Source: Chaetorhynchus papuensis (lineage: Eukaryota; Chordata; Aves; Passeriformes; Rhipiduridae). From it: a stretch of DNA of 64,000 bases. The position numbers were made by a program, and so were the translations under genes. Below the pieces are notes generated by a model. The model saw only the letters and a program-made list of their open reading frames with translations, did no database searches and was not told the origin of the DNA. Below are positions 11,102-25,752 of the stretch, one piece after another (positions within the stretch are counted from its first letter, which is position 1; each line of letters starts with the position of its first letter). The DNA lies in contig VWYX01000854.1 in NCBI GenBank assembly GCA_013396525.1, positions 40,625 through 104,624 of the forward strand, read 5' to 3'.

Positions 11102-14100
11102 CTGAAGGTACATATGTTTAAAGAATAAAAAAAAAAGAAAAGAGAGTAAGAGTAGGTGTGAAATAATACATTACATGCAGAACAGAATGCTGTACTTTGC
11201 ATTTCACAAAGTCAAATTCTGTCAGTAATTTTTAAAAATTTTTCTCCCTATTAGACACTCATTTAAATGACTTACACAGTGACATACCTTTCAGGCATAA
11301 TACACACTCTTTATGTGTCAGTAAAATGACAATACGATGAAGCATGATCTGTTGGTGGTAGTTTTAAAAAACTCACCTCAGAGATGGCTAATAACATGGA
11401 CAAACTGTCTTGAACAGCTCCTTTCAGATTCAGGTTTTACCCTCCTCAAACAACAAATAATCTTCTTCTGAAGCCTAATGCGGTCACCATGAGCCTGCAG
11501 AGCTTTTAGTGTACTTTGTTCTTTCATGACTGAAACTGAATACTGATTTCTTCCCAAATTTTAACAGCATTTATAATTTCAATAGCTAATTAGAAAAGTA
11601 ACAGTGGAAATACTGTGTTCAACTCTAGAACGGTCACTGACATCAATCAAGTTAAAGAACAAATTCATTGAACTAGAACTGCATATACTGAACACTAAAT
11701 CATGAAATTGCACATGGAACTGCCAAATGAGGCTTTATTTCTGTGCTACATGTACCTCTTCCAGAAAATAGCTAAAACAGCAATTTAGAAATATATGCCC
11801 CCTTAAATTTGAGAGATTAAATCAATGTTTTAAGAATAGAATAGGGCCTGGTTTCTCTGGCTAGAAAAAGGATAGCCTTCACAATTCTCATCTTTCCACT
11901 ACACTAATTGCTAGACTAGCCACACATTTGTTTTTGTGTCCTACTGTTTTACACAGAACATTATCTTATTATGATGCAGCTTAAGAGTGAAATGATTCTG
12001 CAAAAATATCAGAAGCTTCTCCAGCAGCTTCTAAATATCTTTGGCAGCAGCACATGAAGAAATTATTTTGCACTCAAAATATTAAGATGGTACAAAGGCT
12101 ACCGCTTGTGTGGCACAACCTCACCAATTATTTTCAATCAGAACGTCACTTACTGTGCAAGACCTAAAAAATCTTAGTCTATAAATCTTCTCCTAGTAGG
12201 CTACTAGTATTTGAGGAAATTTAATTTCTCTCCACTTGTATCCTGTATTTCACATTATTTGAAAGCTTATTTTTCTGAAAGTTTAATCCAGCATCAAAAA
12301 AAAGTCTCAGAGTAGATAAATTGGCAACAGATCACCAGAAACAGATGACACTTTTTTAATACTTGTGCCTAAACCTCAAAATCTCATGGGTAACCCATTA
12401 TTTAAATCAGCTTTAAGACTAGAGGATTGTTAAAGGCAAATATGACGCTGAGGTTTGGAATAAATGGCTGAAGACAAAGGCAGTAAATATGACCTTCTGT
12501 ATCACAGCCACAGAAACAGTTAAAAAAATGCAATAGATCAATAGACAGCATTCTAAGAAAAAGCCAACAAGGCCAATTTACTGGAGATTTTCACAAATTT
12601 TCTAGAATTCCTTGAGATAATCAGGTAGTGGATAATAACTATCTCTTGATAAAATTCCTGAATAACAAAGATCTGGTCTCATGTTATGGAAGGAGAAGTT
12701 CTGTGGAACATCAGATTTTTAAGGAAAAGATGAAAAATTGTGCATGGAGACTACAGAAGGCTGCTGCCAGTATCCATGGTGGCACTTCCCATTTAAGTTT
12801 TATTGAACGAATCAAGTCAACTAACTCAAGAGGGTAAGACAGCAAACGCTGAAAGGAGTATTTCTTCTCATACATCAGGATACTATTAAAAGCATAGACA
12901 TATTTTGAATGAGAAAGTAGTCTGTTTTTCCTGAAAGTGAGGGGGCATTCTGTTTCTCCAACTGCAGCAGCAAGAGGGACTCTGCTAACAAATCGTGGTC
13001 CTGTGAATATTCTCCAACATAGCTATCTTTCGTGTATCACCAACACCTGATGGAGCAGTCTAGAAGTGAATTTGTGGTTTAACATTTTAAGAAAAGGCCT
13101 AGAAGAGAAATAAACATTTAATTAATTTTCCTCTATACCGTTTGTATGTGAAGTTGATTAGAGAGACATTACTTTTCCATCAGACAGTCTCACTCCACTA
13201 ATTCCTATTCACAATAATTGTACAGAAAAGAGGTTGCACTCTACCCTAGCAATTATTTCAGAAGGACCAAGGGCATATGAACAAAAACTAAATAGTATAA
13301 AAGTCAAACATGTACTATAAGATACATAGTACACAGACAATGATGTGAAAATAAACAGTTTACTTTATTTGCTTTGATTATTTGCATCATTAAACTGTGG
13401 AAATCAGTCACAGACTAGACCAACTTTTTTATGTGGTTTCAGGCTGCCTTTTGCTCCCTGGAACTTAAAACATTTAAAATCCTAAAGCGCTAGCTGTATC
13501 AGAGTGCTCCGGTAAACCTGGTTAAGATGCACAGAAGCAAGTGCAAGTAATCTGAGAGAGAGACAAAACAAGAAAGAGAATATAGACATGATTTCTCTTA
13601 AGTTACAGGGCAGATCTAATTCAGCTCTTCTGATTCCCAACCAAACATATCTACCAGCTCCAGTGGCTGAACAGCTTCTAATCTAAAGAAAAATTTTCTT
13701 TCCCCATCAATACATTTATCATTTTTTTAAAAGAACACAAAAAGTTTTATCTTAAGGAATTTTAGTAGCAACAATTGGCCGTTGCAACTCACATGAGTAT
13801 CAGTTTAATGATTAAGTTATAATACAACAGAAACAGTGTGCTGAAAAGGGCACACAGATTCACCATAATCTGCAGAAAAGGTCCGTGACTCGGTATTTTT
13901 CTTAATAAATTTGCTTATTCTCCAGAAAACAGCAATCTGAGTAACTGCTCAGCAAAAAAAATTAAGAAAAAATGTCAACTCTAGCCTTTCAGATAAATTT
14001 TTCAACAGCAATATAGAGCTTTATGTCAAAGGCATATTTAAAAGTCCTAGACATCTGCTTGAGGGCAGTGAAAAGAATGGGATTGAAAGAACTGTAATTA

Positions 14101-15566
14101 AGAAGATGACAGAGGGAGGGCAAGAGAAGAGTTGAGGACAAAGCAGATTAAAAAAACCCAACATATTTTCAGTGGCAAGGATAACCTAGTGTTTAAAGTC
14201 AGGCAAAACAGAGTGTGCATGACTTCAGCAGGATGCTTAGCCTTCAAAGAAGCATCTGTGGATAAAAAAACCCAAGCTAGTCTATGAGAGAAGTAAACTA
14301 GATTAGCATTTGTGCTAAAGCCATTGAAACATTAAGAAAAGTTATTACCATGTTGGTAAGCAAGTGCTTCTAGGACATACACACCAAATTAACTGATGAG
14401 GTTTCCAAGTTCACTGAAGAAAGGGTAGGTGTGCAACTGCACGTGCAATACCAGAATCATTCAGAATTTCCTGTGTTTGTGTTGCTTTGTGGAAAGGAAA
14501 ACCAACTGATTATGAAAGGAAGAAATCTTACAAGCTTGACACTTGCCCAAATAAAGTAGCTGTACTAGGTCTCCTATCAATGGTTTTTTGGCAGGCCATG
14601 CTTACCCTTGGATAGTGGCAAGCACTTTCTCAAAAGAGCTGCTATGATTACTCTTTCTTCAAATACCTACCCACCATTATTCCTTACTTAAACATGTACT
14701 GTGTATTTGTCTTATTGCACTTGGGTGTCCAAATCTTTTCTTTATTTCAAATATGAAAATTTTCTGCTTAATATAAACACAAGTTCTTAAACTGAACTGA
14801 AATTCCTCATCTGAGGAAAAATCACACTGGTCCAGGTTCCTGGACTCATCTACCAGGGCAGTAGCAAAACCAACAAGAAATGTAGAAAGGATGCTCAGAG
14901 GAATTACGCCATCAGTTTGAGAAACAGGGATTACTGCTTTCCTTGGAATGGGGTCTATTTCCTTCCTGCAGAAGTAGACTAGAAAAGAAGCTTATGGATT
15001 GCACATACGGCTTTAGCAAACATTTCAACTTTTGCATTCCAATAGAAAACATATTTTTCTTCTACACCGAATATATTTCCCACTAGCTTTACTTCAAGGC
15101 TGCAAACTTTGAAATAACAGTAATTTGATGTACTACATAGTAGAAAAGTGAATGTAGCTTCAAAGACAAAAATGCATCTGAAGACTACCAGCAGTTTTTT
15201 TCTAGGAGATCTAAATACACAAGAAACACCAAATTGTTTACTTCTTTAAATTCTATCATGAAAAACTGTTATGGAAGGACAATTTTTAAAAAAGAAAAAC
15301 CTAACAAATTTATAATTAGAAAGCATTAACAACATGAAGTGTAATAGGCTTTAATCTCTCTCCCTTTCTCCATCAGTTAAAAGAAAATTTGCAGATATCA
15401 CACTTAATCTTACATTTTTCCATTATAAGGATTGATACAGAACATTTTTTCGTAAATTATTTTTAAATAACAACAGTAGTGGGTACTGAGTCAAGATACA
15501 GTGAGTAGGAATAAAATACACTTAAGTAGCTTCACCAGCTGAATAGCTGCCACTGGTCATACTTAC
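11102..15566 (-). other. HOMER1: HOMER1 intron 3
   Basis: Intron between exons 3 and 4, with GTAAGT at its 5' end (15566) and AG at 11102. I see no additional exon, retroelement or RNA gene; base composition is uniformly AT-rich. Confidence 0.9.
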
Positions 15567-15698
15567 TTTTGAAAGGTGATGTTCAGATGAAAATCCCAAG
15601 CCATAGACTGTATTTGCCCTGCTGTCTGCCCACTGGCCAAACTTCTGAGATGTTTTAGTAAATGTCATGTTAGGGGTGATGGTGCTGTTTATTATTGC
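15567..15698 (-). CDS. HOMER1: HOMER1 exon 3
   Basis: This 132-base exon encodes residues 55-98 in 44 whole codons (AIINSTITPN to SSEHHLSK), identical to my recollection of the mammalian protein. It carries most of the EVH1 beta sandwich. Gly89 and Phe90 in VYGLGF line the groove that binds the PPxxF motif of group I mGluRs, Shank and IP3/ryanodine receptors. The acceptor is TTTTTCAG followed by GCAATA and the donor is AAA followed by GTAAGT, a full consensus. The exon is in phase 0 at both ends. Confidence 0.97.
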
Positions 15699-18600
15699 CT
15701 GAAAAAGATAATAATTGTTAAAAATGAGTCCTGTGGTTTTGATTTTTCTTAAAGACGACTCATAATAGAAAATGCCAATATTGTAGGCAATTATCTGAAT
15801 ACACCGAATGAGACACACACGGGGAACTAGGAAACAATTTTTTAGTTCAATCCCAGCTAAAATTGCAAAGGCATATTTTGCATACATTCTGTAAAAGGAG
15901 GAAAAGCTGGGGAGGGGAGTAGGCATCAATTTGCAATTGCAAGCAGTCTTTTAAGTTCTTTAAATTATCTACATATAAGGACTATCAAAGTCCTTTTTTG
16001 TCTCACATTTGTATTTCTTTGTCCCCTAATGCAGTGCCTCTCAAGTTGCCTGGTGATCTCCACTGCTGCTCTCCCCCCATCCCTGCTGCATATGAGATTC
16101 TCACCAAAAAACACTCAATAAAAAAAAGGAGCACATTTTCTTTTAAAATTTCTGTTCTACAACAGCAAGAACATCATCCTCCAGCATGTAACTTCTGATA
16201 ATACAAACACAAAATGCAATTATTAGGTGATATGCTGGTTCTACTAAGAGCAACTGAAGTTTCACCGTGGATTTCAACAGTATTTCCATCATGTTAAAGA
16301 GTATGTATGTGAAGCAATAACTGTACAGATGTGAAGAACATAACATTATTTCTCCGGATGATGACTGAGAAACTTTAACATCACAAATACTGCTCTCCTA
16401 AGACCAAGATCCTCTAGAAGTCAAAATCAGTCTATACTACTTGAGTGATATGGACTTCCAGATGAATGTTAAAATAAGAAGTTATTTAAAAGAGTTTACT
16501 TTGCATCCTTTGCTTTTGCTGAGATATTTGGGTACCATTGCAGCACAGCAATTTGGTACCACCAAATTAACATTTTCTATGAATTCTGTAGGGGAAGCCT
16601 GAAAAAAATTAAAACTGAGGGGCCAGCTGAGCTCACGAACAGCACCTATGTTCATATGGTGATTCTCAGATGAAGTGGTGGAGAGGAGTATTGCAAGAAA
16701 GTTCAGAAGAGTACATTGTATTGCAACATGTAGAAAGACAAGCAAAGATACTGCAGCACAGATAAATTTAACAAAACTCTTTTTTGGTGACTTTGGCAGC
16801 TTCACTATACTCACATTAATTAAGATGAGCAAACCTGGACATCACCAATTCTCTCCAATAATCTTTGCCTCTAAATACAAATTTTGCTTACCACTGTGAA
16901 CAGCTCCTTGAAAATTCTGGAATGCCTGAAAGCTTACATTTGAGCCAAGAAGCCTCATCAGATCAAAGACAGGATTTGCTGTGTGACCAGAGAATGGAGA
17001 ACCATCTCCAGCATCAATTGTCCAAAAAACATCCCTCAGATTTTCATATAGAAGCTGCTCAGTGAAGTCACTGGTAAATGAAACATTATTCTCCTTTCTT
17101 TGGGCATAATGTTCAGAGCCCAGAAAAAACTAGCAGACTTCTATTTGCACTATCACCTCCAAGTGACCACCTAGAAAACAGCTGTCTCTACCACAGAGGA
17201 CAAAAGAGATAATGTGAGACAGGTCTTCTCAGAAAGGAGGTGCTCTGGAACTCCTTTTCACTTGTATGTTTCTTGTCTTCTTTTCCACTGTTAGCGCTTG
17301 AAAGCCCACTTTTGAAATAACCAGGTGGAAGCCCAGAACAGAGCTGTGCAAGTTCATTTAATGCTCAATGTCATTTCCTGTGGAAGCTGTCAACAGTAAT
17401 ATGTTTGAAATGAAATATCCTGAAATTAAATATCCTGGAGATTCTTCCTCCCAACTTGAGCTCCAGCTATGCTGCCTAGTCTGCTTAAGCCCAGGACCAT
17501 CCATTGCTTGATTAATTGCAACTTGCATCACATACTTGAGAGCATGAGTATTATGTCATGGACATAATTTCCTCAATTCAGAAGAAGACTCTGATGCCAG
17601 AGAGTTAAGACCTCAAAGCAAAATGAAGGTTTGAAGACTTCAAAGCTGCCATTTCCTGCAGTGCCAGCAACATAGCTAGTTGCAGCTTAACCCAGGGGAA
17701 AAACCTGGGAGTCCGCTGTCCACGGGACTGGCTGCAGCATGGAGAACCTGGTGCCTGGTCCAGAATGGGACAGCTCTTTTGACAGCAGTCTGCATTTGGG
17801 CTGGGTTATGGCAACTGTCAAATTGATTTCTTGCAAGAGAGAAAGATAGGAAGAAAACTTTTAAAAATAATTGTGTTGAGAAAGAGTTGGCTGTGATTCT
17901 TCCCTTTATTTTCCAATACAGAAAAATAAAGAGGCTTCACTTCAGTAGAGAGCATTACTGCAAAGACTGGGAAGACTACATTCAGATCCCAGTGATTAAA
18001 AAAGCCCTTTCATTAAATTTACCAATTTTACAAGGAAATCAAAGCTTTCCATCTTCTCTGTATTAAAAGTCCTAGTATTCTAGATCTCTCGCATGCAAAA
18101 CTGTGTCTTTAAAAGTGTAATGCTAGAGCATCCTACAGTGTTAGCTATCTCTGGAAAGAACTAGATACCAAACCTTCATGTCTTTACCATAAAACAAAAG
18201 CATTTATTTTTAAAATCAAAATTTATAGTTAAGCCTGTCTAATCCATTCAAATAGGTACTGCTTTAACTGCTCTCCTCTAGCCCAGATTTCTTTGCAGAG
18301 TTATCAGTATAGCAAATGTCGAATATTTCATCAACTTTTGAGAATGTTGTTTCTAGAAATGAACAAGAAGATCTTAGAACAGAGTCAATCTGACAGGCAG
18401 ACATTTAGCTCTTGAAGGAAACTGATTTAGTTATCTTCAGGCTTTTTTGGAATTATAAAATAGCTTTCATGTTTTCCTTTCATATTAGTTAAGCTATGAG
18501 AAAATAGGGCATGTGTCTGAGCTGTTCATTTTACTGACTGCAAACCCAAGAGCTGCAAGATATATAGTAGTGGTCAAATACGATTTTATCTTGCGCTAAA

Positions 18601-21488
18601 ATTAATGGAAATAATAATTTAAGACACAGAATTTTTTAACTTCTTCAAAGGAAAATCACTGAACACTTTCGCTTACAGGTCTTATCTAAAACCTCTATCA
18701 AGCATTTAAAAGATTGTCACTTTAAAGTGAGACAGTGATTAATATAAAAATATCATCTACTGCAATAACACTGATGGGAGACAAGACTGAGTAATAACAC
18801 ATACTAGGTTAATGGAACCTGCAGACTGGAAAACCACTCTTTTCCAGAGTCTTCTCTTGTTCTAGGTGAACATAAAATTTTAAGGGTTTTTTCCTACCTT
18901 GTGTCTGTGAAAAAAAGCAGAGCCACCACACTACACTTGATCTCCTTCTTTTTCTCAGAGATGGCCAGAGACTAAATGGAAAAGACAGTGGGACTCGGAA
19001 TAATCCTAACATCTGTCTGCCCTGGGAGAAATAATGGAAGCTTTGTTCCATCACCCAGGAGAAAGAAGTACTGAAACACATTTTTCCAAGGAACTCTGAA
19101 ATGAGTATATAATTAATGAGAACTGAAAGCCTTAGCAACAACTGCTCAAAGTTGTTGCGCCATACTACATAAGAAATCCTGTTTTTCAGGCTTTCTCTTT
19201 ATTTTGGGACTGGTAGGAGGAAAAGGTTGCATAAAAGATACTTACTCAAGAGGTCAGAGAAAACAGATTCAAGTTCTATCAAATTACTTGCATCAAGATT
19301 TCTTTGCCATGGGAAACAGGGCTCCAAATATTGCACATGACTATAAAATATATAGCCTGTACACTGAACACCTTATGGTCCTAGAACATTTTTTTTTGTC
19401 AAGGTAGAGGGACATGCATCATATCTGGTGCAAGGTATTTCAAGAGGAGATTGTAGCTTCAGAAAACATGACATAGAATGCATTAAAAGTAAGCAGAAGT
19501 TGAGTCTGTAGGACCTGTCTTGGCTAAATCTCAGCACCTGAGAACTGAGCAGTCACATGCACATCCTTCTCTCCACCATACAAATCCAAAGGGTGTTGTA
19601 AACCCCGCCAGCACCCAGGTATACAATAAAACCTGGCTGGATCTATTCCCTCTAAGGGAAGAGCATGACAGCTTCAAAATCAGTAGGGTTTGACAAGTGG
19701 TTTTGACAACATGTATATTGTCAGTAGTGTTACCGACACCCAGCTATATGCCTTACATCAGAGACACTCTGTGGGTGCGCTCAAACTTAAAAATGCTTTA
19801 TATTTACATTTAACTCTTTGCACATACCATATTGCATATGTACAGACATGCTAAAAAAAGATGGGGTTTTAAGTAAAAATAAAAGAACTCTCGGGGAATT
19901 ATGCTGGAAACCCACTTAAAATTCTTCCATGTGTCCCTTTGCTATTCACCTGCGTATGTTTCAGAGCAGTGTTGTGAATCCTTGAAAGAATGGGACTCTT
20001 AACCATGACTGGGAGTCTAGGTCTTCATCTAAGACTTGGATGAAAACATTACTAGGATTGCAGCACCCACAGAGTAAATAAAAGTGATAAACTGTATTAT
20101 CAATATACCTTGCCAATACTACTGAATGTAAAGGGAATGCTGCAGTTGACAAGAGAACAACTAAATAGATGAACAAGTACTTCACAATTTAATTCAGCAG
20201 GCATGCAGCAGGAGTTGCAGCATTGGGATGAAGGCAGAGGATATAAGAATAAGGATTTTGTATATTCCCCAGATCAGTTAAAGCACTACATTTTATAACT
20301 GATAGTCTTGATTTCGTACATCATCTAGTCCCAATCCCAGTGTCTTTATTCATAAATACTGACTCAAAAGGTATTTTAATTATTTGACAGAACTAATGGG
20401 ATCCTTTGAAGGAAGGCTGAGAAGGAAAAAAACAAAGTAATACTTAAGGTTGGAAAAATTCTGGTAGGCTCTGATACCAGTCTCAGCCACTTGAAGCAGA
20501 GATTTCTGACTATGAGATCAATTTCTATATACTTCTTTGCGATAGAAATTCTCCTTTTACATTTAAAATAGCAATACTCTAGATATTTTAAAAAATGCAG
20601 GGTAATAATTTTCAGCTTTCAATAAGTAGTTACAAAATATCTCTGAATACTGCCATGCTTTTAACAGAGTATTTCAGTTCCAATCATTGTGAACTGATGC
20701 ATTTCCAAAAGCTTCAAATGAAAGTCTCTGGAAAGGATCACAACTTTTGATTACAGTCTGTATATCTTTAATGTCCTAAGTGCAGAGTTTTCTGCTGCAC
20801 TGTTTGTAAAGTTACCGTTATTATAGCTACCCGGGTAGAAACAGTTACAGATTTTCTGGACATCGAACTAATTTCTTAGACAACATGTTTGACAACAGCA
20901 GGAGCTCAGCACAATGTCCTTCCTAGTTAAAACAGAGTTAAACCAACCAACCAACCAAAAAACCATAAAAAACCCCCACCAAAACCAAACCGAGTCTTGA
21001 TAAAAGCTTACCATTTATTAGGCAGGCTTTATTAGGAGGCAATCCTCGCATTCTCTACAGCAAAAATTGGAAGATTACATAACAAAGGATTTACTAAATG
21101 ATTGTGGCCACTGAACAGATGTCCTTCATAATGCTGAAGCTAATTATATTGATAAATGACTGAGTACAGAAATGAAAACATTCTTGTAACCCTATTTGTA
21201 CTTTTTGTACAAATTTTGGTGTTTTTAGCCTTCTCACAGCATTAACCAAGGAACAGATCATCCCTTCAATTCAGCAATGGTTACTGACGTCAATACAACT
21301 GCATGGAAAACAGAATTTACGAATAAACACTTAAAACATATAATGAGGCAACGTTACCATTTTAACACATCAGTAATCTGTTGGTCAGATAATGATACAA
21401 ATATCCGAGAAGAAGAAGGAAAAACATCAAAGTAGAAAATAGTAACAAAAATGTTTCACACAACCAGGTTTTCTGAAATAAAATTTAC
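15699..21488 (-). other. HOMER1: HOMER1 intron 2
   Basis: Intron between exons 2 and 3, with GTAAAT at 21488 and AG at 15699. The open frames at 16482-17065 on both strands and at 18809-19141 (minus) resemble nothing I know and are probably chance. An AACC-rich tract lies at 20941-20990. No CR1 or RNA gene is visible. Confidence 0.9.
20941..20990. repeat. AACC-rich low-complexity tract
   Basis: Four AACC units are followed by A- and C-rich, nearly G-free sequence, in HOMER1 intron 2. On the transcribed minus strand it is a GGTT/GGTTTT-type tract. Confidence 0.85.
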
Positions 21489-21645
21489 CTTTGAGCCATC
21501 CAAACTGATTATCCTGTAGACATTTCTTGTGCTGTCATAGAAGTAGGACACAGTAACAGCATGCTTGCTGGTGGGAACCCAGTTCTTCTTAGTGTTTGGG
21601 TCAATCTGGAAGACATGAGCTCGGGTGCTGAAGATGGGTTGTTCC
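21489..21645 (-). CDS. HOMER1: HOMER1 exon 2
   Basis: This 157-base exon joins the five coding bases of exon 1 (ATGGG) to give MGEQPIFSTR and runs to residue 54 (ISLDGSK). The acceptor is CCTTCAG followed by GGAACA; the donor is AAG followed by GTAAAT. It forms the first half of the EVH1 domain, including Trp24 in KKNW, the key aromatic residue of the ligand groove, whose change abolishes binding in mammals. The protein looks identical to mammalian HOMER1 over this exon, which, with the exact splice phase, makes the assignment secure. Confidence 0.98.
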
Positions 21646-22383
21646 CTGAAGGATAGAGAGACGAAGTCATGAATCTAATTTGTACAGACTATCACTGCAC
21701 ACAAGCTATCTGCCAGTTATGCCCACTGGGATGTAGACAAGTTACTCTGCATGATAAACCTTGCCTGATGACTTCTGCATGTATTGCTGTGTAGAGCAGA
21801 TAAGTTTTTTAACACATATATGCAAGCAAAATGCAAGCCTTCTAAGGCAAAAATCAGCACCCAGCTGTGGAGTCAGATAAATAGAGGCATCTCTAATATA
21901 GATTCAGCCCCATCCCATCATATCCCCAGCTCTTCACTGCCCATCTATCCCTTTAAACTAAATGGCATTAATACACATGTAACTTCATCTCATTACACTG
22001 CACACTGCAGAATGTGCAAGACTTCAAGTCCACTTCTTCTCCAAAATCTTTTAATATTCTGATTATTTTCATCAATTTTAGGCCATAATCTGGATCTGAA
22101 CTGGCTGATTCAATGCAATTACTCTAAAACTAACATTAATTAAGGCCAGGAACATATGTCGTGAATCCCTCATTCTTTGGAGCTTTACACCTGAATTTAT
22201 TTATGCCAACATTAAATAATGTATAAAATACATTTTAAATTGTAAATTGCTTAGCAAATAAAATTATATGAGGCAAACCCCCCCCCTTATTATAATCTAG
22301 AATTTACAACTTTTTTTCCCCATGACCACTACCAGGACATACAGCATTGCACAGAAATCTAAAATCATTTTAATATCACTAAG

Positions 22384-23558
22384 ATGGTGATAAGATGGCC
22401 TTCTACAATGCAGTGACTATATCAGTGGACAAGGGATAGGATGTGGATGTCAGTTATCTGGACTTCTGTAAAGCCTTTGATACAGTCCCCTACAACATAA
22501 TTCCCTCTAAATTGGAAGAGATAGATTCAATGGATGGACAGTTTGGTGGATAAGGAACTGGTTGGACAGCTGCATCTAGAGGGCAGTGATCAATGGCTCA
22601 GAGTCCCAATGGACATCAGTTTTAATATGTTCATCAATGACATAGAGAATGGGACTGATTGCACCCTCAGCAAGTTTGCATTTGACACCAAGCTGAGTAG
22701 TGCAGCTGACACACTTGAGGGACAGGATGCCATCCAGAGGGACCTGGACAAACTCAGTAAGTGGGCCCATGGGAATCTCATGAGGTTTAACACTGTGAAG
22801 TACAAAGTGCTGCACCTGAGTCAGAGCAGCCCTGGTATCAGCACAGGCTGGGGATGGACAGATCAGAGCAGCCCTGCCCAGAAGGACTTGGGGGTGCTGC
22901 TGGGTGAGAGGCTGGACATGACCCAGCCATGGGCACTCCCAGCCCAGAGAGCCAAACGTGTCCTGGGCTGCATCCAGAGCAGCGTGGGCAGCAGGGCCTG
23001 GGAGGGGATTCTGCCCCTCTGCTCTGCTCTGCTGAGACCCCACCTGCAGAGCTGCATCCAGCTCTGGGGTCCCAGCACAGCAAGGACATGGACCTGCTGG
23101 AGCGAGTCCAGAGGAGGCCAACAAGATAATCAGAGGGATGGAGCATCTCTCCTATGAGGAAAGGCTGAGAAAGTTGGAATTGTTCAGCCTGGAGAAGAAA
23201 AGGCTCTGGGGAGACCTTAGAGCAGTCTCTCAGTACCTAAAGGAGACCTACAAGAGAGCTGGTAGAGGGACTTTTTTACCAGGGTATGCAGTGATAGGAC
23301 AAGGGGTGATGGCTTCAGACTGAAAGAGGGCAGGTTTAGACAAGACATTAGAAGGAATTTCTTTACTGTGAGGATGGTGAGACACTGGAACATGTTGCCC
23401 AGAGAAGATGTGGCACTTCCACTCCTGGAAGTGTTGAGGGCCAGGCTGGACCGGGCATTGAGCAACCTGGTCTAGTGGAAGGTGTCCCTACCCATGTAGG
23501 GAGATTGGAATTATATTATCTTTAATGTCCCTTCCAATTCAAACTATTCTATGATACT
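22384..23558 (+). mobile_element. CR1 LINE fragment (5'-truncated, coding decayed)
   Basis: The left part carries decayed reverse-transcriptase coding (the DFCKAFDTVP-type block around 22458-22495 and the FINDIENG block around 22630). It then runs into the CR1 C-terminal region (QRDLDKLSKWA, CIQSSVGSRAWEGILPL) and the typical 3' tail ending TTCTATGATACTG. Part of the palm region between these blocks is deleted, since only about 130 bp separate the two motifs, and stops interrupt the frame. It lies antisense to HOMER1 in intron 1. It is a dead non-LTR retrotransposon copy. Confidence 0.92.
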
Positions 23559-25666
23559 GTTGCTGTCAGTTTAAATTTGGCTACATTTTAATGACATATT
23601 GATTGCTGTACTCTTTAAGGAATGCTGCCATCAAACTCCAAAGATACAAAATACCAGGACTTTAGGTTGAATGTAACTTTTTAGGCGTTTTGACTCCCAT
23701 TTGCAGGGTGTGAAAAAGCATACCTTTTGACCTGACCTCATTCTCTTTTCAGAGGTATGTTTTTAATACATTTTTTCCCAAAATAAAAGAAAGTGTAAAA
23801 AACCCCACAGAATTTTGGGTACTTGTAGTCAAAGGGGTTTAACGTGGCCTCATCACAAAGGGGTACATGTGAACTCCCTGAAATATCTCTACTGCTTGGC
23901 AGGAAGAGCAGCTTTCAGTCGTAGAATTGTATTACTCAGCTGGGAGTCAAGACTCCAAGAAGTTCACCAGATGACAGATGTGGTGTTCTCCTACATTGGA
24001 CAAAATGACAGAAAGTATGCAGAACAGATCAGAGACAGCAAAACAAGAGTTTCAGTGAAAGACAAAGAAGGAAGGCAGGGCAAGGGGATCAATGCACATA
24101 CAAGTTCTCCACAGATGTGTACTCTCAGCATCAATTCATCTTTTCCTTGTAAATCACCAAGCTATAGGAGGTTGTATAGCTAATTTCCTGATCCAGATCT
24201 CTTGCACGCAAATGTTATGCAAAGGTGAGTGGCTTCTATAGACCTTCTGTTTAACAGAACAAACTAATTATTTCTGCTCATTTTAATATCTACATTTACT
24301 TCTTCAATGACACTTAAACTTTAGTTGTCTTCAATATTAGATATATTTTTAAATTTACCTCCCAGTTAAGTAAATGCCAATATAAAGGGATGCATATTAA
24401 CATAATGCACCAGCTCTTTAACCCTGGAAAATTAAAGAGACCATCAAAAAATGATGGAAAAAATCTTAGAAGCCTGACAATTGTTTTTATGAATATTGAC
24501 ATTGCAAGGAAACCATAAAGGCTCTGACCACATTAATTGAAGACCAAAGAAGAACTGAATTCAAGATGCAGATGCATGGTCAATGAATGTACACTTGACC
24601 AGTACTGATGCTTAGTTCACTCCCAGTACAGTATATCACATAACTGGGACTTTCAACACACCACAGGTTAGCATTTTAATATGTAGAAGGTAGGTGAGTA
24701 CTATACGACTAAAGCGAGTGTCAGTAAAAGTCAACTTGTTCAGCCCTGAGGTGCTGCTCTCCAGCACTGTTAGCACAAAAATCTTCCATAGCCCCACCTA
24801 AATATCCTCAATTTATTTGATGAGGTGGCCTGCATGCTTCTGCTGATTCCTCAGCACTGCTCAAGACAAACCAGAACACTTTGCAGGGCACATCATGGGC
24901 CTGGCGTAGACAGTGCAGTTAGGTATGGAACAGCATAAATGAAGCTTATTTACACTTCTTTAATCGCTTCTGATAAAACTAGAGTTACAGTCTTTTCTTT
25001 GCATGTTTTAAGTACAGCTTTACTGAATGACAAGCTGTCTTCACTCTGTGGAAAAAGCATAGCTCCCTTTGTTAAACGAGTCGGATAAATCATGATTTTG
25101 CCAGATTACTGAGGTAATTAGGATTTTTTTCTGACAAAGACACTAAACTTCAGATGACTCTAGAATTAGACCACTGTTTTGACACTTGACAATGAACATT
25201 TATAAAGATAATTTCTGCAAACTAATGGAAGTTATGCACCATATGTCTATAGGATTAAATGTGTTATAGAATCAGTCACTGATGCACCACTGAAGTCCTT
25301 CAAAGCTGCTGTACAGTTACATCACCTGTACTTTTCTGTAGTAACATACTACATAGAGCTACTTAAATTTTAGATTTCCTAAAACATCTGTGAACAAGCA
25401 ACAGGTAATGTATAAAACATACAAAAATATTTGTAACTTCAGCCAATTCATCTTTACATAAAAGTTTTGCTCTTCCATTATCCACACAAGGACATGATGC
25501 CCTCCCAGTCTGGAAGTTTCAATCGATTCAGCTGAAATAATATTATTTATAGGAATATTAGTTAAATAGGAGGATAGCTTCCTCTTTGCCTTCCTAAGTG
25601 GTCAAAAATTAATATTTTTAAAAAATTATTATATTTCTATATATAAAAAATAAGTCCCCTATTTTT

Positions 25667-25752
25667 CACAGGATCACAGAATAAGCTGAGTCGGAAGGGA
25701 TCCTCAAGGATCATTAAGTCCAACTGCTGGCCCTGCATAGCACCATCCCCCT
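25667..25752 (-). mobile_element. Short CR1 3'-end fragment
   Basis: Starts with CACAGGATCACAGAATAAG and continues with GGAAGGGATCCTCAAGGATC and AAGTCCAACTGCTGG, the reverse complement of a CR1 3' terminus. It is the only CR1 piece here in the sense orientation of HOMER1, and it is very short. Confidence 0.88.

Noticed and set aside
19541..19750. Possible LTR-like segment (AATAAA and a GTGTTACCGACACCC inverted motif)
   Set aside because: No TG...CA boundaries, no matching family that I recall and no target-site duplication. Evidence was too thin to annotate.
22534..23157. 207-codon open frame and several shadows
   Set aside because: It is part of a decayed CR1 reverse-transcriptase region, not a host gene.
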